Positions 26,878 through 35,955 of a DNA stretch of 64,000 bases are shown piece after piece. Origin of the DNA: Oceaniferula marina (GTDB taxonomy: Bacteria; Verrucomicrobiota; Verrucomicrobiia; Verrucomicrobiales; Akkermansiaceae); the NCBI RefSeq assembly GCF_013391475.1, contig NZ_JACBAZ010000001.1:826377-890376 (forward strand), read 5' to 3'. A program made the translations under genes and the position numbers. Position 1 is the first letter of the stretch. Each line of letters begins with the position of its first letter. Below the pieces are notes generated by a model that was not told where the DNA came from, ran no database searches, and worked only from the letters and a program-made list of their open reading frames with translations.

Positions 26878-27339
26878 ATGACTCTTACTGCCATTGTTGC
26901 CATGACTCCCGACCGGATCATCGGCAAAGACGGAACCCTGCCCTGGCACTTGCCAGAAGACCTCAAACTCTTCAAACGTCACACCACAGGGAACCCGATT
27001 GTCATGGGGCGCAAAACATGGGACTCGATCGGAAAACCGCTACCTAAGCGACAAAACATCGTCATCACTCGCGATCCGGACTGGTCGGCTGATGGTGCCG
27101 AAGTCATCCACTCGCCAAAAGACTTGGAAAAGTTAGAACTCATAACCGACAAGGTCTTCATCATAGGAGGAGCCCAAATCTACAGCCTCTTCCTCCCGCA
27201 ACTTGATGAAATCCTGGTTTCCCATGTTCACGAAAACTACCCCGGCGATACCCGCTTCCCCGAGTTCGAACACCAATTTCCCAAGGTCAGTATCGAGGAA
27301 GTCTATGACACCTTCGAGCTACGCCGTTACCAGAGGTAG
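26878..27339 (+). CDS. folA: Dihydrofolate reductase
   Basis: FolA reduces dihydrofolate with NADPH. The 153-residue protein has the family pattern VAMTPDRIIGKDGTLPWHLP (substrate loop), FKRHTTGNPIVMGRKTW, and GGAQIYSLFLP. It is the last gene of the biosynthetic run, 76 bases after thyA. A weak hairpin (27400-27406 with 27413-27419) lies in the 87-base convergent gap before the next minus-strand gene. Confidence 0.95.
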   Translation: MTLTAIVAMTPDRIIGKDGTLPWHLPEDLKLFKRHTTGNPIVMGRKTWDSIGKPLPKRQNIVITRDPDWSADGAEVIHSPKDLEKLELITDKVFIIGGAQIYSLFLPQLDEILVSHVHENYPGDTRFPEFEHQFPKVSIEEVYDTFELRRYQR

Positions 27340-27426
27340 GCACGGTTCAAGCATACCGTATACAGCTGGTCGATCCCAGGCTCCATACCAACAATTTCGG
27401 GCTGATCAGTTTATCAGCCTCTTGAC

Positions 27427-28290
27427 TCACTTTCCGTCCGCTTCGAACCGAAGCAATGATGTCTCCTTGCAGTCAGAACAAACATCAACCGCTTGGGAGT
27501 AGACTTCGTGACAACACGGACAGTAATGTTCACCTCCGGACTCTCTATCGGGAGGCATCAAGAGAGACTCGGCATCAACACCTAACAATCCATACAAACG
27601 CCTGAGGTCATCCTCCTTGTAGGATGCATGATCGAGATAGATACTCTCTCTCAGTGCCTTCCCAAGAACACACCTTCCCTTTGCTCCTTCAACCAGCGAG
27701 ACAGCAGCCAGAGGGTGAAGGCCCGAAATTGGAGAAACCAGGAGCAATTCATCAGCGAGTCGCATCGCATGCCAAGGCATCGTCATGGATAAAAACAAGT
27801 GCTTGAATCGCTCTGCTTTTTGTTTCGGCCACAAGCGTCGATGGAGCGAGGAGTACCGAAGCCACGCGGCGAACATCAGGATAAACCCGACAGCAAGCGT
27901 ATACATTACTCTGGGAGAACCACCTTCCAAATGGTAGCGATAAGGAACCAGAACAAAGAACGTTAAAAAAACTCCCAGTGACATCAACCGAAGATCAGCA
28001 CTCGCCCGGACTATCAGTCGTGTCAGGCGAAGCAATGAAGCCTGCGAACCTCGCCTCTGAAGCTGAACTTCAGCTGTACCCTTAGCCAGAATCAGCACCG
28101 GTGGCCAGGGCAGCAATGGGGCGATGAACAGGTCCTTGCGAATCCCTCCCAAGCTGGCGACAGAAGGTCGTAAACGCCAAGAGCCCCAAGCGGTTTTGAC
28201 AACGCCCTGGCATCCACGAGCCGACACCTTGATGCAACTGCTTAGATAAAGCAGCAGCAACAAGAGGTAAAACGACTGCCCATCGGACAT
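27427..28290 (-). CDS. Membrane protein with C-terminal zinc-ribbon-like motif
   Basis: The 287-residue protein (ATG at 28290; a TTG at 28308 is in frame) has an N-terminal hydrophobic segment (FYLLLLLLYLSSC), two further predicted membrane spans near residues 105-120 (LMSLGVFLTFFVLVPY) and 130-150 (VMYTLAVGFILMFAAW), and a C-terminal CPCCHEVY...CSDCKE pair that could bind zinc. No family is recognised. It lies 33 bases downstream of the DUF2167 gene on the same strand, so the two may be co-transcribed and act together at the membrane. Confidence 0.65.
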   Translation of the reverse strand: MSDGQSFYLLLLLLYLSSCIKVSARGCQGVVKTAWGSWRLRPSVASLGGIRKDLFIAPLLPWPPVLILAKGTAEVQLQRRGSQASLLRLTRLIVRASADLRLMSLGVFLTFFVLVPYRYHLEGGSPRVMYTLAVGFILMFAAWLRYSSLHRRLWPKQKAERFKHLFLSMTMPWHAMRLADELLLVSPISGLHPLAAVSLVEGAKGRCVLGKALRESIYLDHASYKEDDLRRLYGLLGVDAESLLMPPDRESGGEHYCPCCHEVYSQAVDVCSDCKETSLLRFEADGK

Positions 28291-28323
28291 TGCGGATTCA
28301 ACAATCAACTAAACTGCCCCGAA

Positions 28324-29187
28324 TTAAGAAACACGGCCTTCACTGGATCCGCCGAAGAAACGATTAAAAAACTTCTTCACACTCACACCCACAACCAGAA
28401 CCCCGGCACAAATAGGTTTCCAGAATTTCCAGAGAACAAATGCTCCTCCGGCCCCCATCAGGCCCAACAAGCCAAACTCAGCAACCTTATCCCCATCACG
28501 ATATTCACCATAGGTATTCCCTTCATTGTAAGAAAAGCCTTTGAGAGTTTCATCTAGAACAGGCTTCAATGAAGCAAATTGCTCAGGACCACAAAGCAAG
28601 GTGGCATTCATCACTCCGTGACGACCAAGCAGTCGAACCTCATGGTTGATCGATTGGCTTCCTTCATCATCTTCAAGAAGCATCCCCCATTCCAGGTTGT
28701 TGGTCTGTGTGTTGTAATTCGGAGCTACAACCCAACGGAGAATTTCTAACTCTCCCAGTCCTTGTTGCACCCGCTGCTTATTGGCTTCCTTCTGACCTTC
28801 CCGATTTTCTTCCAAAATCGCATCGGCATCGATCTCTTCTTTTTCATCGTCTTTGACATAACCCACATCGGAAAACTGGAAAGTAATACACCACGAACCG
28901 TCATCAGGCATCAACAGCCCGTCAATCTCCGATGGCAAGTTCCCCCACGACTGCAGCAAACGATCTCCGTCACGACCATTCAAAAAGACCATATCATCTC
29001 CGATTTCAATTCTGGCTTGTGAACCGATTGCTCCAGCCCCATTTTTTTGTGCACTTGGAAACTCGGCTTTGATCATTTCTAAAACCACCTGTTTGCTTGC
29101 GGGGTCAGAACCCGGATCTTCTGCAGACAGAGACATGGAGGATGCGCAAAGGGCAATAGCTAGCGATACATATAATTTCATCATCAT
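28324..29187 (-). CDS. DUF2167 membrane protein
   Basis: The 287-residue protein has a signal peptide (LYVSLAIALCASSMSLSAE), an exported domain containing the DUF2167 hallmarks (DVGYVKDDEKEEIDADAIL, WVVAPNYNTQTNNLEWGMLL, VRLLGRHGVMNATLL) and a C-terminal membrane span (FGLLGLMGAGGAFVLWKFW) with a basic tail. DUF2167 proteins are membrane-anchored with no established biochemical role. The three consecutive Met codons make the exact start uncertain by two residues. It precedes the zinc-ribbon-like membrane protein gene. Confidence 0.8.
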   Translation of the reverse strand: MMMKLYVSLAIALCASSMSLSAEDPGSDPASKQVVLEMIKAEFPSAQKNGAGAIGSQARIEIGDDMVFLNGRDGDRLLQSWGNLPSEIDGLLMPDDGSWCITFQFSDVGYVKDDEKEEIDADAILEENREGQKEANKQRVQQGLGELEILRWVVAPNYNTQTNNLEWGMLLEDDEGSQSINHEVRLLGRHGVMNATLLCGPEQFASLKPVLDETLKGFSYNEGNTYGEYRDGDKVAEFGLLGLMGAGGAFVLWKFWKPICAGVLVVGVSVKKFFNRFFGGSSEGRVS

Positions 29188-29340
29188 CGATAAGGGTAAA
29201 ATTTAACTCCCTATTCAGACTGCTTCTCTAAAGAGAAATCCGAAGTAAGTGCGTGCAGACTATAAACCAAGTCAATTACCACAAGCAGAAAACCTCACCA
29301 GCGAAGACAAATACAAAGTGAGTGAAAACCGGGCCATACA

Positions 29341-29375
29341 CAAAAGTGGCCACCCTGAAAAACACAGGATGGCCA
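29341..29375 (-). terminator. Minus-strand terminator after the secreted protein gene
   Basis: An 11-bp stem with one mismatch (29347-29357 with 29365-29375) is followed, in the minus direction, by TTTTGTG. It lies about 30 bases beyond the stop of the gene at 29404-30720 and separates that gene from the DUF2167 gene. Confidence 0.6.
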
Positions 29376-29403
29376 ACAAGGCTTTGGGACGTTCAACGTC
29401 CGA

Positions 29404-30720
29404 TTACTTTCGCTCCTTGAAAGGAACTTTGATGATCATCGTGTCTCCTTTTCCTTGTTCATCAGCGATGCTTTGGATCGTCCAAAGATCAGTTAGATTA
29501 TCACCATCAATGGTGCTTCCACTGTAATCCCCCCATGCGACACCATTAGCTGCACCTTTTCCGTCTCCGAGTTTGACGACCTCGCGCACCGTACCTTTAG
29601 GGTCATTTGCATGGCGGAAAGCCATCCGAGGACTGATAAACATATCCGGACCAGCTTCCTGGAAGCCGACCAGCACATCCTGCTGTTTGTTTACCGCAAT
29701 GGTGGTTTGTATATAATTATTCTTCGGGTGGCTGATCAGGCCAGACTGCACGATACTGCCATCGAGGCGCAGTTGATGCCACTGGACCGCCGAACGCCCT
29801 TGATGGTTAACGGCGTGGGAAAACCAGATGCACCCGCTTTGGATCACCAAATTTTTCGGACGCCGGTCACCGGATGAAACCACCTGCTTGGTTCCCTTCT
29901 GCGGCGATTTCGGTGGATACTTGAAATTAATCTTGTGAGGCACATCCGCAACCACCGTCGCGACCGGACCACCGTTACCTTCATCATCTACCTTGGTGAT
30001 GATGAAGTTCGTTTGGGTGATCTTCAAAAAATACAAGGCATCTATGGAGTCCTGGGTTGCCACCGGATGCCCCATGTTCCCTGCAAAGTGATAGATCGTT
30101 GCCGGTTTACCAGCTTTTGCCTCTGCCATTTTCAGCACAAAGTTTTGTGCCGGTCCTCCTGGGAATTCATAGCCTATCCATTTTCGACTATATCCAATCC
30201 CTCCGCCGTCACGCCCCTGGGGTGCCGGGATCGGGTAGATATTCCAGGCCTTTGTCGGGTCACTGGTTTCGGTGACGGCAACGTTGACCGGCTTTTTTTT
30301 CTCTTTGTCCCATGGATTCCAGAGATCAAAACCAAATACCTTGTTATGTGGACAGAAAAACAACTTGGGGTCGATCCCATTGTTGAAAGCCGACTGCTTG
30401 ACGCCTTGGATAAACGTTCCTTTTTTATCGTAGATAATCAACCCACCATTCGTACCGTGAAAAATATATCCTCCACCAACGGCTATTTGTGGGTCCACCT
30501 GGCGATTCCCATCCATCGAACCATCGAAGACCTGATAGCCGGCAACCTCACGAGGGTTCCCTCCTTGCTTTCTCTCTTTGGCTTTACCTCCTTTATTGAA
30601 GCTTTCATTCCGAATGGGTTTGATCACCTCACTTCGAACTGGTTTGACTGCTTCGGCAGCGCCTGCGAAAGAAAGCATGCACAATGAAGCCACTGATAGG
30701 GTTAAACAATAAGTATTCAT
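29404..30720 (-). CDS. Secreted repeat-rich (beta-propeller-like) protein, function unknown
   Basis: The 438-residue protein has a clear signal peptide (TLSVASLCMLSFAGAAEA). A short basic linker (about residues 25-58, KAKERKQGGNP) precedes strand-rich sequence with recurring units such as DPQIAVGGGYIFHGTNGGL, FCPHNKVFGFDLWNPW, IWFSHAVNHQGR and VLVGFQEAGPDMFISPRM, consistent with a beta-propeller. I recognise no catalytic residues and no named domain. It is the second gene in a run of four minus-strand exported proteins. Confidence 0.7.
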   Translation of the reverse strand: MNTYCLTLSVASLCMLSFAGAAEAVKPVRSEVIKPIRNESFNKGGKAKERKQGGNPREVAGYQVFDGSMDGNRQVDPQIAVGGGYIFHGTNGGLIIYDKKGTFIQGVKQSAFNNGIDPKLFFCPHNKVFGFDLWNPWDKEKKKPVNVAVTETSDPTKAWNIYPIPAPQGRDGGGIGYSRKWIGYEFPGGPAQNFVLKMAEAKAGKPATIYHFAGNMGHPVATQDSIDALYFLKITQTNFIITKVDDEGNGGPVATVVADVPHKINFKYPPKSPQKGTKQVVSSGDRRPKNLVIQSGCIWFSHAVNHQGRSAVQWHQLRLDGSIVQSGLISHPKNNYIQTTIAVNKQQDVLVGFQEAGPDMFISPRMAFRHANDPKGTVREVVKLGDGKGAANGVAWGDYSGSTIDGDNLTDLWTIQSIADEQGKGDTMIIKVPFKERK

Positions 30721-30787
30721 TTGAGTGTTCTGGTTGGAATTCTATTTCCAAAAGAGATTACGGCAAGCGGGCGCACCATATTGCAAC

Positions 30788-31780
30788 TTATTCAGAAGCT
30801 ACCTGCTCACCGTCGGACACGCTTTCCGAATCGACCTCCGGTTGGATCATGGCTTGAAAATCTTTGATCCACTGAGGAGCATCCTTGTGTGTAAGATTCG
30901 TCTCAAGGTGTTTCAACATACGCAATGCCGAAGCCCGCTCATCTCCAGCCTCAAAACAATCCACTTCCATCTCCCACTGAAGTTGCGGCCGGGTAATACT
31001 CAAGAATTTTTCCATTTGCGGCGACCTCAGCGCATCTTTCTTACCAATGGTCGTACCTTTGGCTTCGGTCCATTTTTCGAACACCATGCCCTCATGCATG
31101 ATCCGCTGTTTCCATGCGGTACGTAATCGACTGATCCGGTCAGGCTGTCGCAAAGGCGGCATGACCACCTTGTCGTAAATCTGGGCAATATCCAAAGCGG
31201 ATTTGGGCCAGTCCTTTACTTTGATATTCAGCTTGTATGCTTGGGCAAACACAGAACTCAGCGCATTTTGGCCCAATACCGCACGGTGTTCTTTCAAGGT
31301 TTCAGCATGTTGAAATATCTGGTCCAGATGCTGGATCGCCCGATCTCCCAACTCACTAACATCCCCCTCACGGCGTGCCGCCTCAATACTCAACAAAAGC
31401 CATGAAAGCTGGTGTCTCAAGGCCATCCGCATCGATGATGAGCTTAAGCGTTGCTTGTTTTTACGTTTCCAATCGCGAAACTCCTGGCTTTTCCGCTTCT
31501 CATCTTCAAAGTGCACCTTTTCATAACACTTCAAATACAAATCCATGGTGGCATCATCCGAGCGAATGGCAGCCCGGTAATCCTGAATAGCCCTGCGATA
31601 CAAACCGCTGACCCGGTCATCGGATTGCTTTTGGATTTTTTCGAGCTGGTCCAGCAAGGCAATGCGATCAGCCTCGGTCAGATTGTCGGTTTGAGCCATG
31701 GCACCTGTGGCCATACATACGGAGAGACAGGCAATCCATGCTGCGCATGGTCGCCTTTTCAAGCGGATTGGGATCAACAT
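30788..31780 (-). CDS. Secreted helical protein of unknown function
   Basis: The 330-residue protein begins at the ATG at 31780, giving a signal peptide (AAWIACLSVCMATGAMAQ); the frame is open further upstream to 31933 but that part looks non-coding. The mature part is almost wholly alpha-helical and charged (DRIALLDQLEKIQKQSDDRV, DEKRKSQEFRDWKRKNKQR) and ends in an acidic tail. No family is recognised. It lies 67 bases upstream of the propeller-like gene on the same strand and divergently from the hydrazine-synthase-like gene. Confidence 0.65.
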   Translation of the reverse strand: MLIPIRLKRRPCAAWIACLSVCMATGAMAQTDNLTEADRIALLDQLEKIQKQSDDRVSGLYRRAIQDYRAAIRSDDATMDLYLKCYEKVHFEDEKRKSQEFRDWKRKNKQRLSSSSMRMALRHQLSWLLLSIEAARREGDVSELGDRAIQHLDQIFQHAETLKEHRAVLGQNALSSVFAQAYKLNIKVKDWPKSALDIAQIYDKVVMPPLRQPDRISRLRTAWKQRIMHEGMVFEKWTEAKGTTIGKKDALRSPQMEKFLSITRPQLQWEMEVDCFEAGDERASALRMLKHLETNLTHKDAPQWIKDFQAMIQPEVDSESVSDGEQVASE

Positions 31781-32102
31781 AATAATCGTTGGTTGGTGGT
31801 GTAGGTGGTGAGGCAAAAACAAACCGGCAAAGGTTCTCAGCCAGCGATTCTGCCTATGACACTTACTATACGCACCCCTAGGCCTCTGACGAGCGGTTTT
31901 TTTCCTGTCAGATATCAATCCCCTGATAATCACTCCGCTAAGAGCTTCAGGTCACCTCCAAGAACTTCAATCTCAGCCAGGTAAATGAGAACTCTCCGTG
32001 TCCGGCAGTGGCAAAATAAAATTAACGAACAAAAAGAAAAAGGACTGAACGTATTCAGAATAGCTCTCCCTATCTCAGCTTCCCCCATCCTTCAACTGAA
32101 TC
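31781..32102. other. Divergent intergenic region with a possible domain fossil
   Basis: These 322 bases separate two divergent exported-protein genes and should hold both promoters. On the minus strand, 32010 down to 31930, the translation reads VLIYLAEIEVLGGDLKLLAE then a stop, which resembles the end of a discoidin (F5/8 type C)-like carbohydrate-binding domain. No other structure was recognised. Confidence 0.35.
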
Positions 32103-34625
32103 ATGCCCGTCGCTACCACCATCCCCCGCTTGTTTTTCATTACAATTCTGCTGTCCGTCTGTCTACAGGCATCCGAACCCAACTCGGAATACGCCACCCT
32201 GCAGCACGCACTCAAACACCAAGGGCCAAAATCCGATGGCTACCCCCGACTGAAAAAAGAAGCATTCCGACAAGAATCCCTCATCCTTGCCAGTGATCAA
32301 TCCCCATGTGATGTCATTTTACGCCGCACCCAGGCATTATTGAATCACCTGCGGCAAATGAAGAATGCTCCTGATTTAGACGAGGAACAGAGCGAACTTG
32401 ATACGCTTGCTCTTCAGGTGAACAAACAAGCGAGTGGCGAATCTGACCCAAAACTATTCGACCAACTTTGCCACATTCGACGCCGAATCGCTTTGAAAAA
32501 TCCACTACTCGACTTTGATCAAATCCTTTTCCTCAAACACCACAAACAAGGCAGAGGAGAAATCCATATGGTTGATCAATATCTCGGATTCAACCAAAAA
32601 GCCGGCGGCGGCGTCTTTATTTTGGACAAGGCGTTTTCCAACACGCCCGGTGTTCGCCATTTTCTTGAATCAAGTGTGGTCAAATCAGGAAGACTACAAG
32701 GAAAACCGCTCACCCCGGGGTCTTTCATCTCTCTCGATCTCGACTACGATGCCCAACGGATTGCATTTGCCTACACCGAAGCCCACCACGAGCACCTCGG
32801 GCCAGAGGCCGACTGGTCCAATCAACATTGGAGCTACAAGGAATGCCGCACGAAATCAAAAAACTACCGGCAATACCATTTCCGACCGGAAAGCACCTTC
32901 CACATTTACAGCGCAAACATCGACGGCTCCGATTTGCGGGCTCTGAGCGATGGCATGCACAACGAATACGATCCCTGCTTCATGCCGGACGGACGCATTG
33001 CCTATATATCCGAGCGCAACGGTGGTAATCAACGCTGTGGTAGCCGGGCCTTACCCTCAGGGACACTTCACAGCATGTGCGGCGATGGATCCCAGCAGAC
33101 CACACTCAGTTGGCACGACACCAATGAATGGCAGCCAAGCATCGATAACCACGGCATGATCGTTTATACTCGCTGGGATTACATCGACCGGGATTCTGAC
33201 GTCGCTCACCACCTCTGGACCTGCTACCCCGATGGACGAGACCCTCGTAGCAACCACGGCAATTACCCGGACTCCCGAGAAAGCCGGCCATGGATGGAGA
33301 TGTCCATACGGGCCATTCCTGACTCCAACAAGTTCGTTGCCGTTGCGGCCCCTCACCATGGTGAAGCCTACGGGTCCCTCATCCTCATCGACCCTGACAT
33401 TACCGACGACAGGCAAATGTCTCAGATCAAACGGCTGACACCGGAAGTTCTGTTTCCGGAGTCCGAGAAAGCTCCAGGCGTCCCCCACGCCAAAGGCAAA
33501 CATCGCCCCAAGGGTGAAGTTTACGGATCCCCCTGGCCACTCAGCGAAAACTTCTATCTCTGCGTCTACGACCCGGGACAAAAAAACCATGGCATCTATC
33601 TGGTTGATTCTTTCGGCAACAAAGAACTCCTGTACCGAGACCCGAGCATCGCCTGCCTCGATCCCATCCCGCTGAAAGCGCGCGCACGACCTCCTATTTT
33701 ACCCATTCAAACCGCTGCCTTGAGCGAACATCAAGAAACGAGCAAACCCGAGCTCGGAACCATCGCGATCATGAATGTCTATGACTCGGCTCTCCCTCTT
33801 CCCAAGGGAACCACGATCAAGGAACTCAGGGTGGTGGCGGTTTTCCCAAAATGGAATGCCTTTCAAGATCGCCCTCGAATTGGACTGGCCGACCAGTCAC
33901 TCGCACGAGGAGTCTTAGGCACAGTCCCGGTCGAAGCCGACGGCAGCGTTTACTTTGAATGCCCCACCGATATTGAAATCTATTTCCAACTACTGGATGA
34001 ATCCGGTGAAGCGATACAGTCGATGCGTTCCGGAACCTACCTCCATCAGGGAGAGAGAATGAGCTGTATCGGATGCCATGAAAACAAACACCATGCCCCC
34101 ACGAACAGAGGGAAACGCCCCATCGCCATGAAACGCGCCCCCTCAAGACTAGTCCCCGAAGCCCCGGGGTCCTACCCCCTCACCTTCCCCCGACTCGTCC
34201 AACCCGTACTCGATCAGCACTGCGTGGAATGCCACAACCAAAAAAGCTCCAACACCTTTTCTCTCGACGGGGCGACCGTCCAGAAAAATGGCAAGGCCGT
34301 CCCATTTGGATGGAGCAACGGGTTCTATCACCTCCGTAAATATGGTTGGGGAAAACATGGAGGCAACGGAGCCTTAATCAAAAAGAATCACACATCTTAT
34401 TCCATCCCCGGAAAAATAGGGGCCAAGGCCTCCCGCCTGAAAACCCTACTGGATCAAGGCCACCACGAGGTAAACCTCACTCCGGAGGAAAGACGAAGAC
34501 TCACCTTGTGGATGGATTGCAACACCAACTTCTTCGGAGCCTACCGTGACACCCGGAAGCAGGCGGAAGGCGGTATCGTCATGCCGAAAGTGCATACCAT
34601 CAAGCCGACCCAACAAGCGCGCTGA
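32103..34625 (+). CDS. Hydrazine-synthase-alpha-like di-CxxCH secreted protein
   Basis: The 840-residue protein has a signal peptide (LFFITILLSVCLQA) and a helical N-terminal part (to about residue 130). A beta-propeller with PD40/TolB-type repeats follows (FHIYSANIDGSDLRALSDG, DPCFMPDGRIAYISER). The C-terminal part carries two CxxCH heme motifs: CIGCH at Cys655 and CVECH at Cys707. This order (propeller then heme-bearing C-terminus) is that of proteins grouped with the hydrazine synthase alpha subunit, which are widespread in PVC bacteria that do not perform anammox. No hzsB or hzsC is present, so hydrazine synthesis is not implied; a periplasmic redox or sensor role is more likely. It is monocistronic and convergent with proA. 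Confidence 0.8.
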   Translation: MPVATTIPRLFFITILLSVCLQASEPNSEYATLQHALKHQGPKSDGYPRLKKEAFRQESLILASDQSPCDVILRRTQALLNHLRQMKNAPDLDEEQSELDTLALQVNKQASGESDPKLFDQLCHIRRRIALKNPLLDFDQILFLKHHKQGRGEIHMVDQYLGFNQKAGGGVFILDKAFSNTPGVRHFLESSVVKSGRLQGKPLTPGSFISLDLDYDAQRIAFAYTEAHHEHLGPEADWSNQHWSYKECRTKSKNYRQYHFRPESTFHIYSANIDGSDLRALSDGMHNEYDPCFMPDGRIAYISERNGGNQRCGSRALPSGTLHSMCGDGSQQTTLSWHDTNEWQPSIDNHGMIVYTRWDYIDRDSDVAHHLWTCYPDGRDPRSNHGNYPDSRESRPWMEMSIRAIPDSNKFVAVAAPHHGEAYGSLILIDPDITDDRQMSQIKRLTPEVLFPESEKAPGVPHAKGKHRPKGEVYGSPWPLSENFYLCVYDPGQKNHGIYLVDSFGNKELLYRDPSIACLDPIPLKARARPPILPIQTAALSEHQETSKPELGTIAIMNVYDSALPLPKGTTIKELRVVAVFPKWNAFQDRPRIGLADQSLARGVLGTVPVEADGSVYFECPTDIEIYFQLLDESGEAIQSMRSGTYLHQGERMSCIGCHENKHHAPTNRGKRPIAMKRAPSRLVPEAPGSYPLTFPRLVQPVLDQHCVECHNQKSSNTFSLDGATVQKNGKAVPFGWSNGFYHLRKYGWGKHGGNGALIKKNHTSYSIPGKIGAKASRLKTLLDQGHHEVNLTPEERRRLTLWMDCNTNFFGAYRDTRKQAEGGIVMPKVHTIKPTQQAR

Positions 34626-34660
34626 GCCAGCTTCAAGCTAAAACTTGCCAACCTAACAGA

Positions 34661-35944
34661 TCAAGTTGTTGCGCACAGAGCCCGGGTCTGGCCAGAGCCC
34701 CGGATTCGGTATTGATAGGATGTCAACTCACGCAAGCCCATCGGCCCGCGGGCGTGCAACTTATCAGTGGAAATACCAATTTCCGCACCAAATCCAAACT
34801 CCCCGCCATCGCTGAAACGAGTCGAAGCATTATGATAGACACAGGCACTGTCCACCATCCGAAGAAAGCGAGATGCCTGTTGATCGTCCTTGGTGATAAT
34901 ACAATCGCTATGACGTGAGCTATGCTGGTTAATATGGGTAATCGCTTCTGCCATATCATCTACGACTTTGATTGCGACTATCATATCGAGATACTCGGTA
35001 TCCCAGTCCTCAGGAGAAGCGGGAACAACAGCACTGCCAAGAATCGCCTGAACCTGTTCATCGCCTCGCATTTCAACCTCACGGGCGCTGAAGGCCTCAG
35101 CCATCGCAGGCAGGAACGATTCTGCAATATCCCGGTGAACCAACAACGTTTCCAAGGCATTACAGGCACTGGGTTTATGAACCTTCGAATCCTCGGAAAC
35201 GGCCACGGCCATATCCAAATCGGCATCCGCATCCACATAGACGTGGCAAATGCCATCGTAATGCTTGATCACGGGCATGCGAGCCTGAGAAACAACCGCT
35301 TCAATCAATCCCTTGCCACCGCGCGGAATAATCACATCCAGCCACTGGTCCATTCCAGCCATCACACGAACACTCTCACGATCGGTGAAAGGAATCAGTT
35401 GAATCGCTTGTTCAGGTAACCCTTGGGACTCTCCACCGGCTTGTAAGGCCGAGGCAATCGCCCGGTTCGAATGAATGGCTTCCGAGCCCCCTCGCAAAAT
35501 CGTGGCATTGCCGGATTTTAAACAAAGCACAGCCGCATCACTGGTCACATTCGGGCGGCTTTCATAAATGATCCCAATCACCCCGATAGGCACGCGAACA
35601 TGTTCAATTCGAATGTCATTCGGACGAGTCCAGGAATCGAGAACCTCTCCTACCGGATCAGGCAATTCAGCCACTTCCTCAACCCCCACGGCAATGGCCT
35701 CCAAGCGGGAGGAGTCTAGGCGAAGGCGGTCCAGCATCGCCTCCGTCAGACCGTTGGCCTCACCGGCATCGATGTCTTTTCGGTTCGCGTCGAGGATTTC
35801 ATCAGCCCGATCACGCAGGCCATTGGCCATCGCACGAAGAATCGCATTTTTCTGATCAGCATCCAACACAGCCAAGGCATGGGCCGCAACCCGAGCCTTG
35901 GCTCCCATACCAAGGATCTCCTCCTTGATTTGTTCTTTATCCAT
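34661..35944 (-). CDS. proA: Glutamate-5-semialdehyde dehydrogenase
   Basis: ProA reduces gamma-glutamyl phosphate to glutamate semialdehyde for proline synthesis. The 427-residue aldehyde-dehydrogenase-fold protein contains the active-site region HKPSACNALETLLVH, IYESRPNVTSDAA, LRGGSEAIHSNRA and HNASTRFSDGGEFGFGAEIG. Its length is typical. It is 11 bases downstream of cysK on the same strand. The gamma-glutamyl kinase gene proB is not in the window. Confidence 0.95.
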   Translation of the reverse strand: MDKEQIKEEILGMGAKARVAAHALAVLDADQKNAILRAMANGLRDRADEILDANRKDIDAGEANGLTEAMLDRLRLDSSRLEAIAVGVEEVAELPDPVGEVLDSWTRPNDIRIEHVRVPIGVIGIIYESRPNVTSDAAVLCLKSGNATILRGGSEAIHSNRAIASALQAGGESQGLPEQAIQLIPFTDRESVRVMAGMDQWLDVIIPRGGKGLIEAVVSQARMPVIKHYDGICHVYVDADADLDMAVAVSEDSKVHKPSACNALETLLVHRDIAESFLPAMAEAFSAREVEMRGDEQVQAILGSAVVPASPEDWDTEYLDMIVAIKVVDDMAEAITHINQHSSRHSDCIITKDDQQASRFLRMVDSACVYHNASTRFSDGGEFGFGAEIGISTDKLHARGPMGLRELTSYQYRIRGSGQTRALCATT

Positions 35945-35955
35945 AGCTCGGCAAA

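Noticed and set aside
32103-34625. True hydrazine synthase
   Set aside because: Partner beta and gamma subunits are absent and the wider gene content does not suggest anammox metabolism; only the family resemblance is kept.
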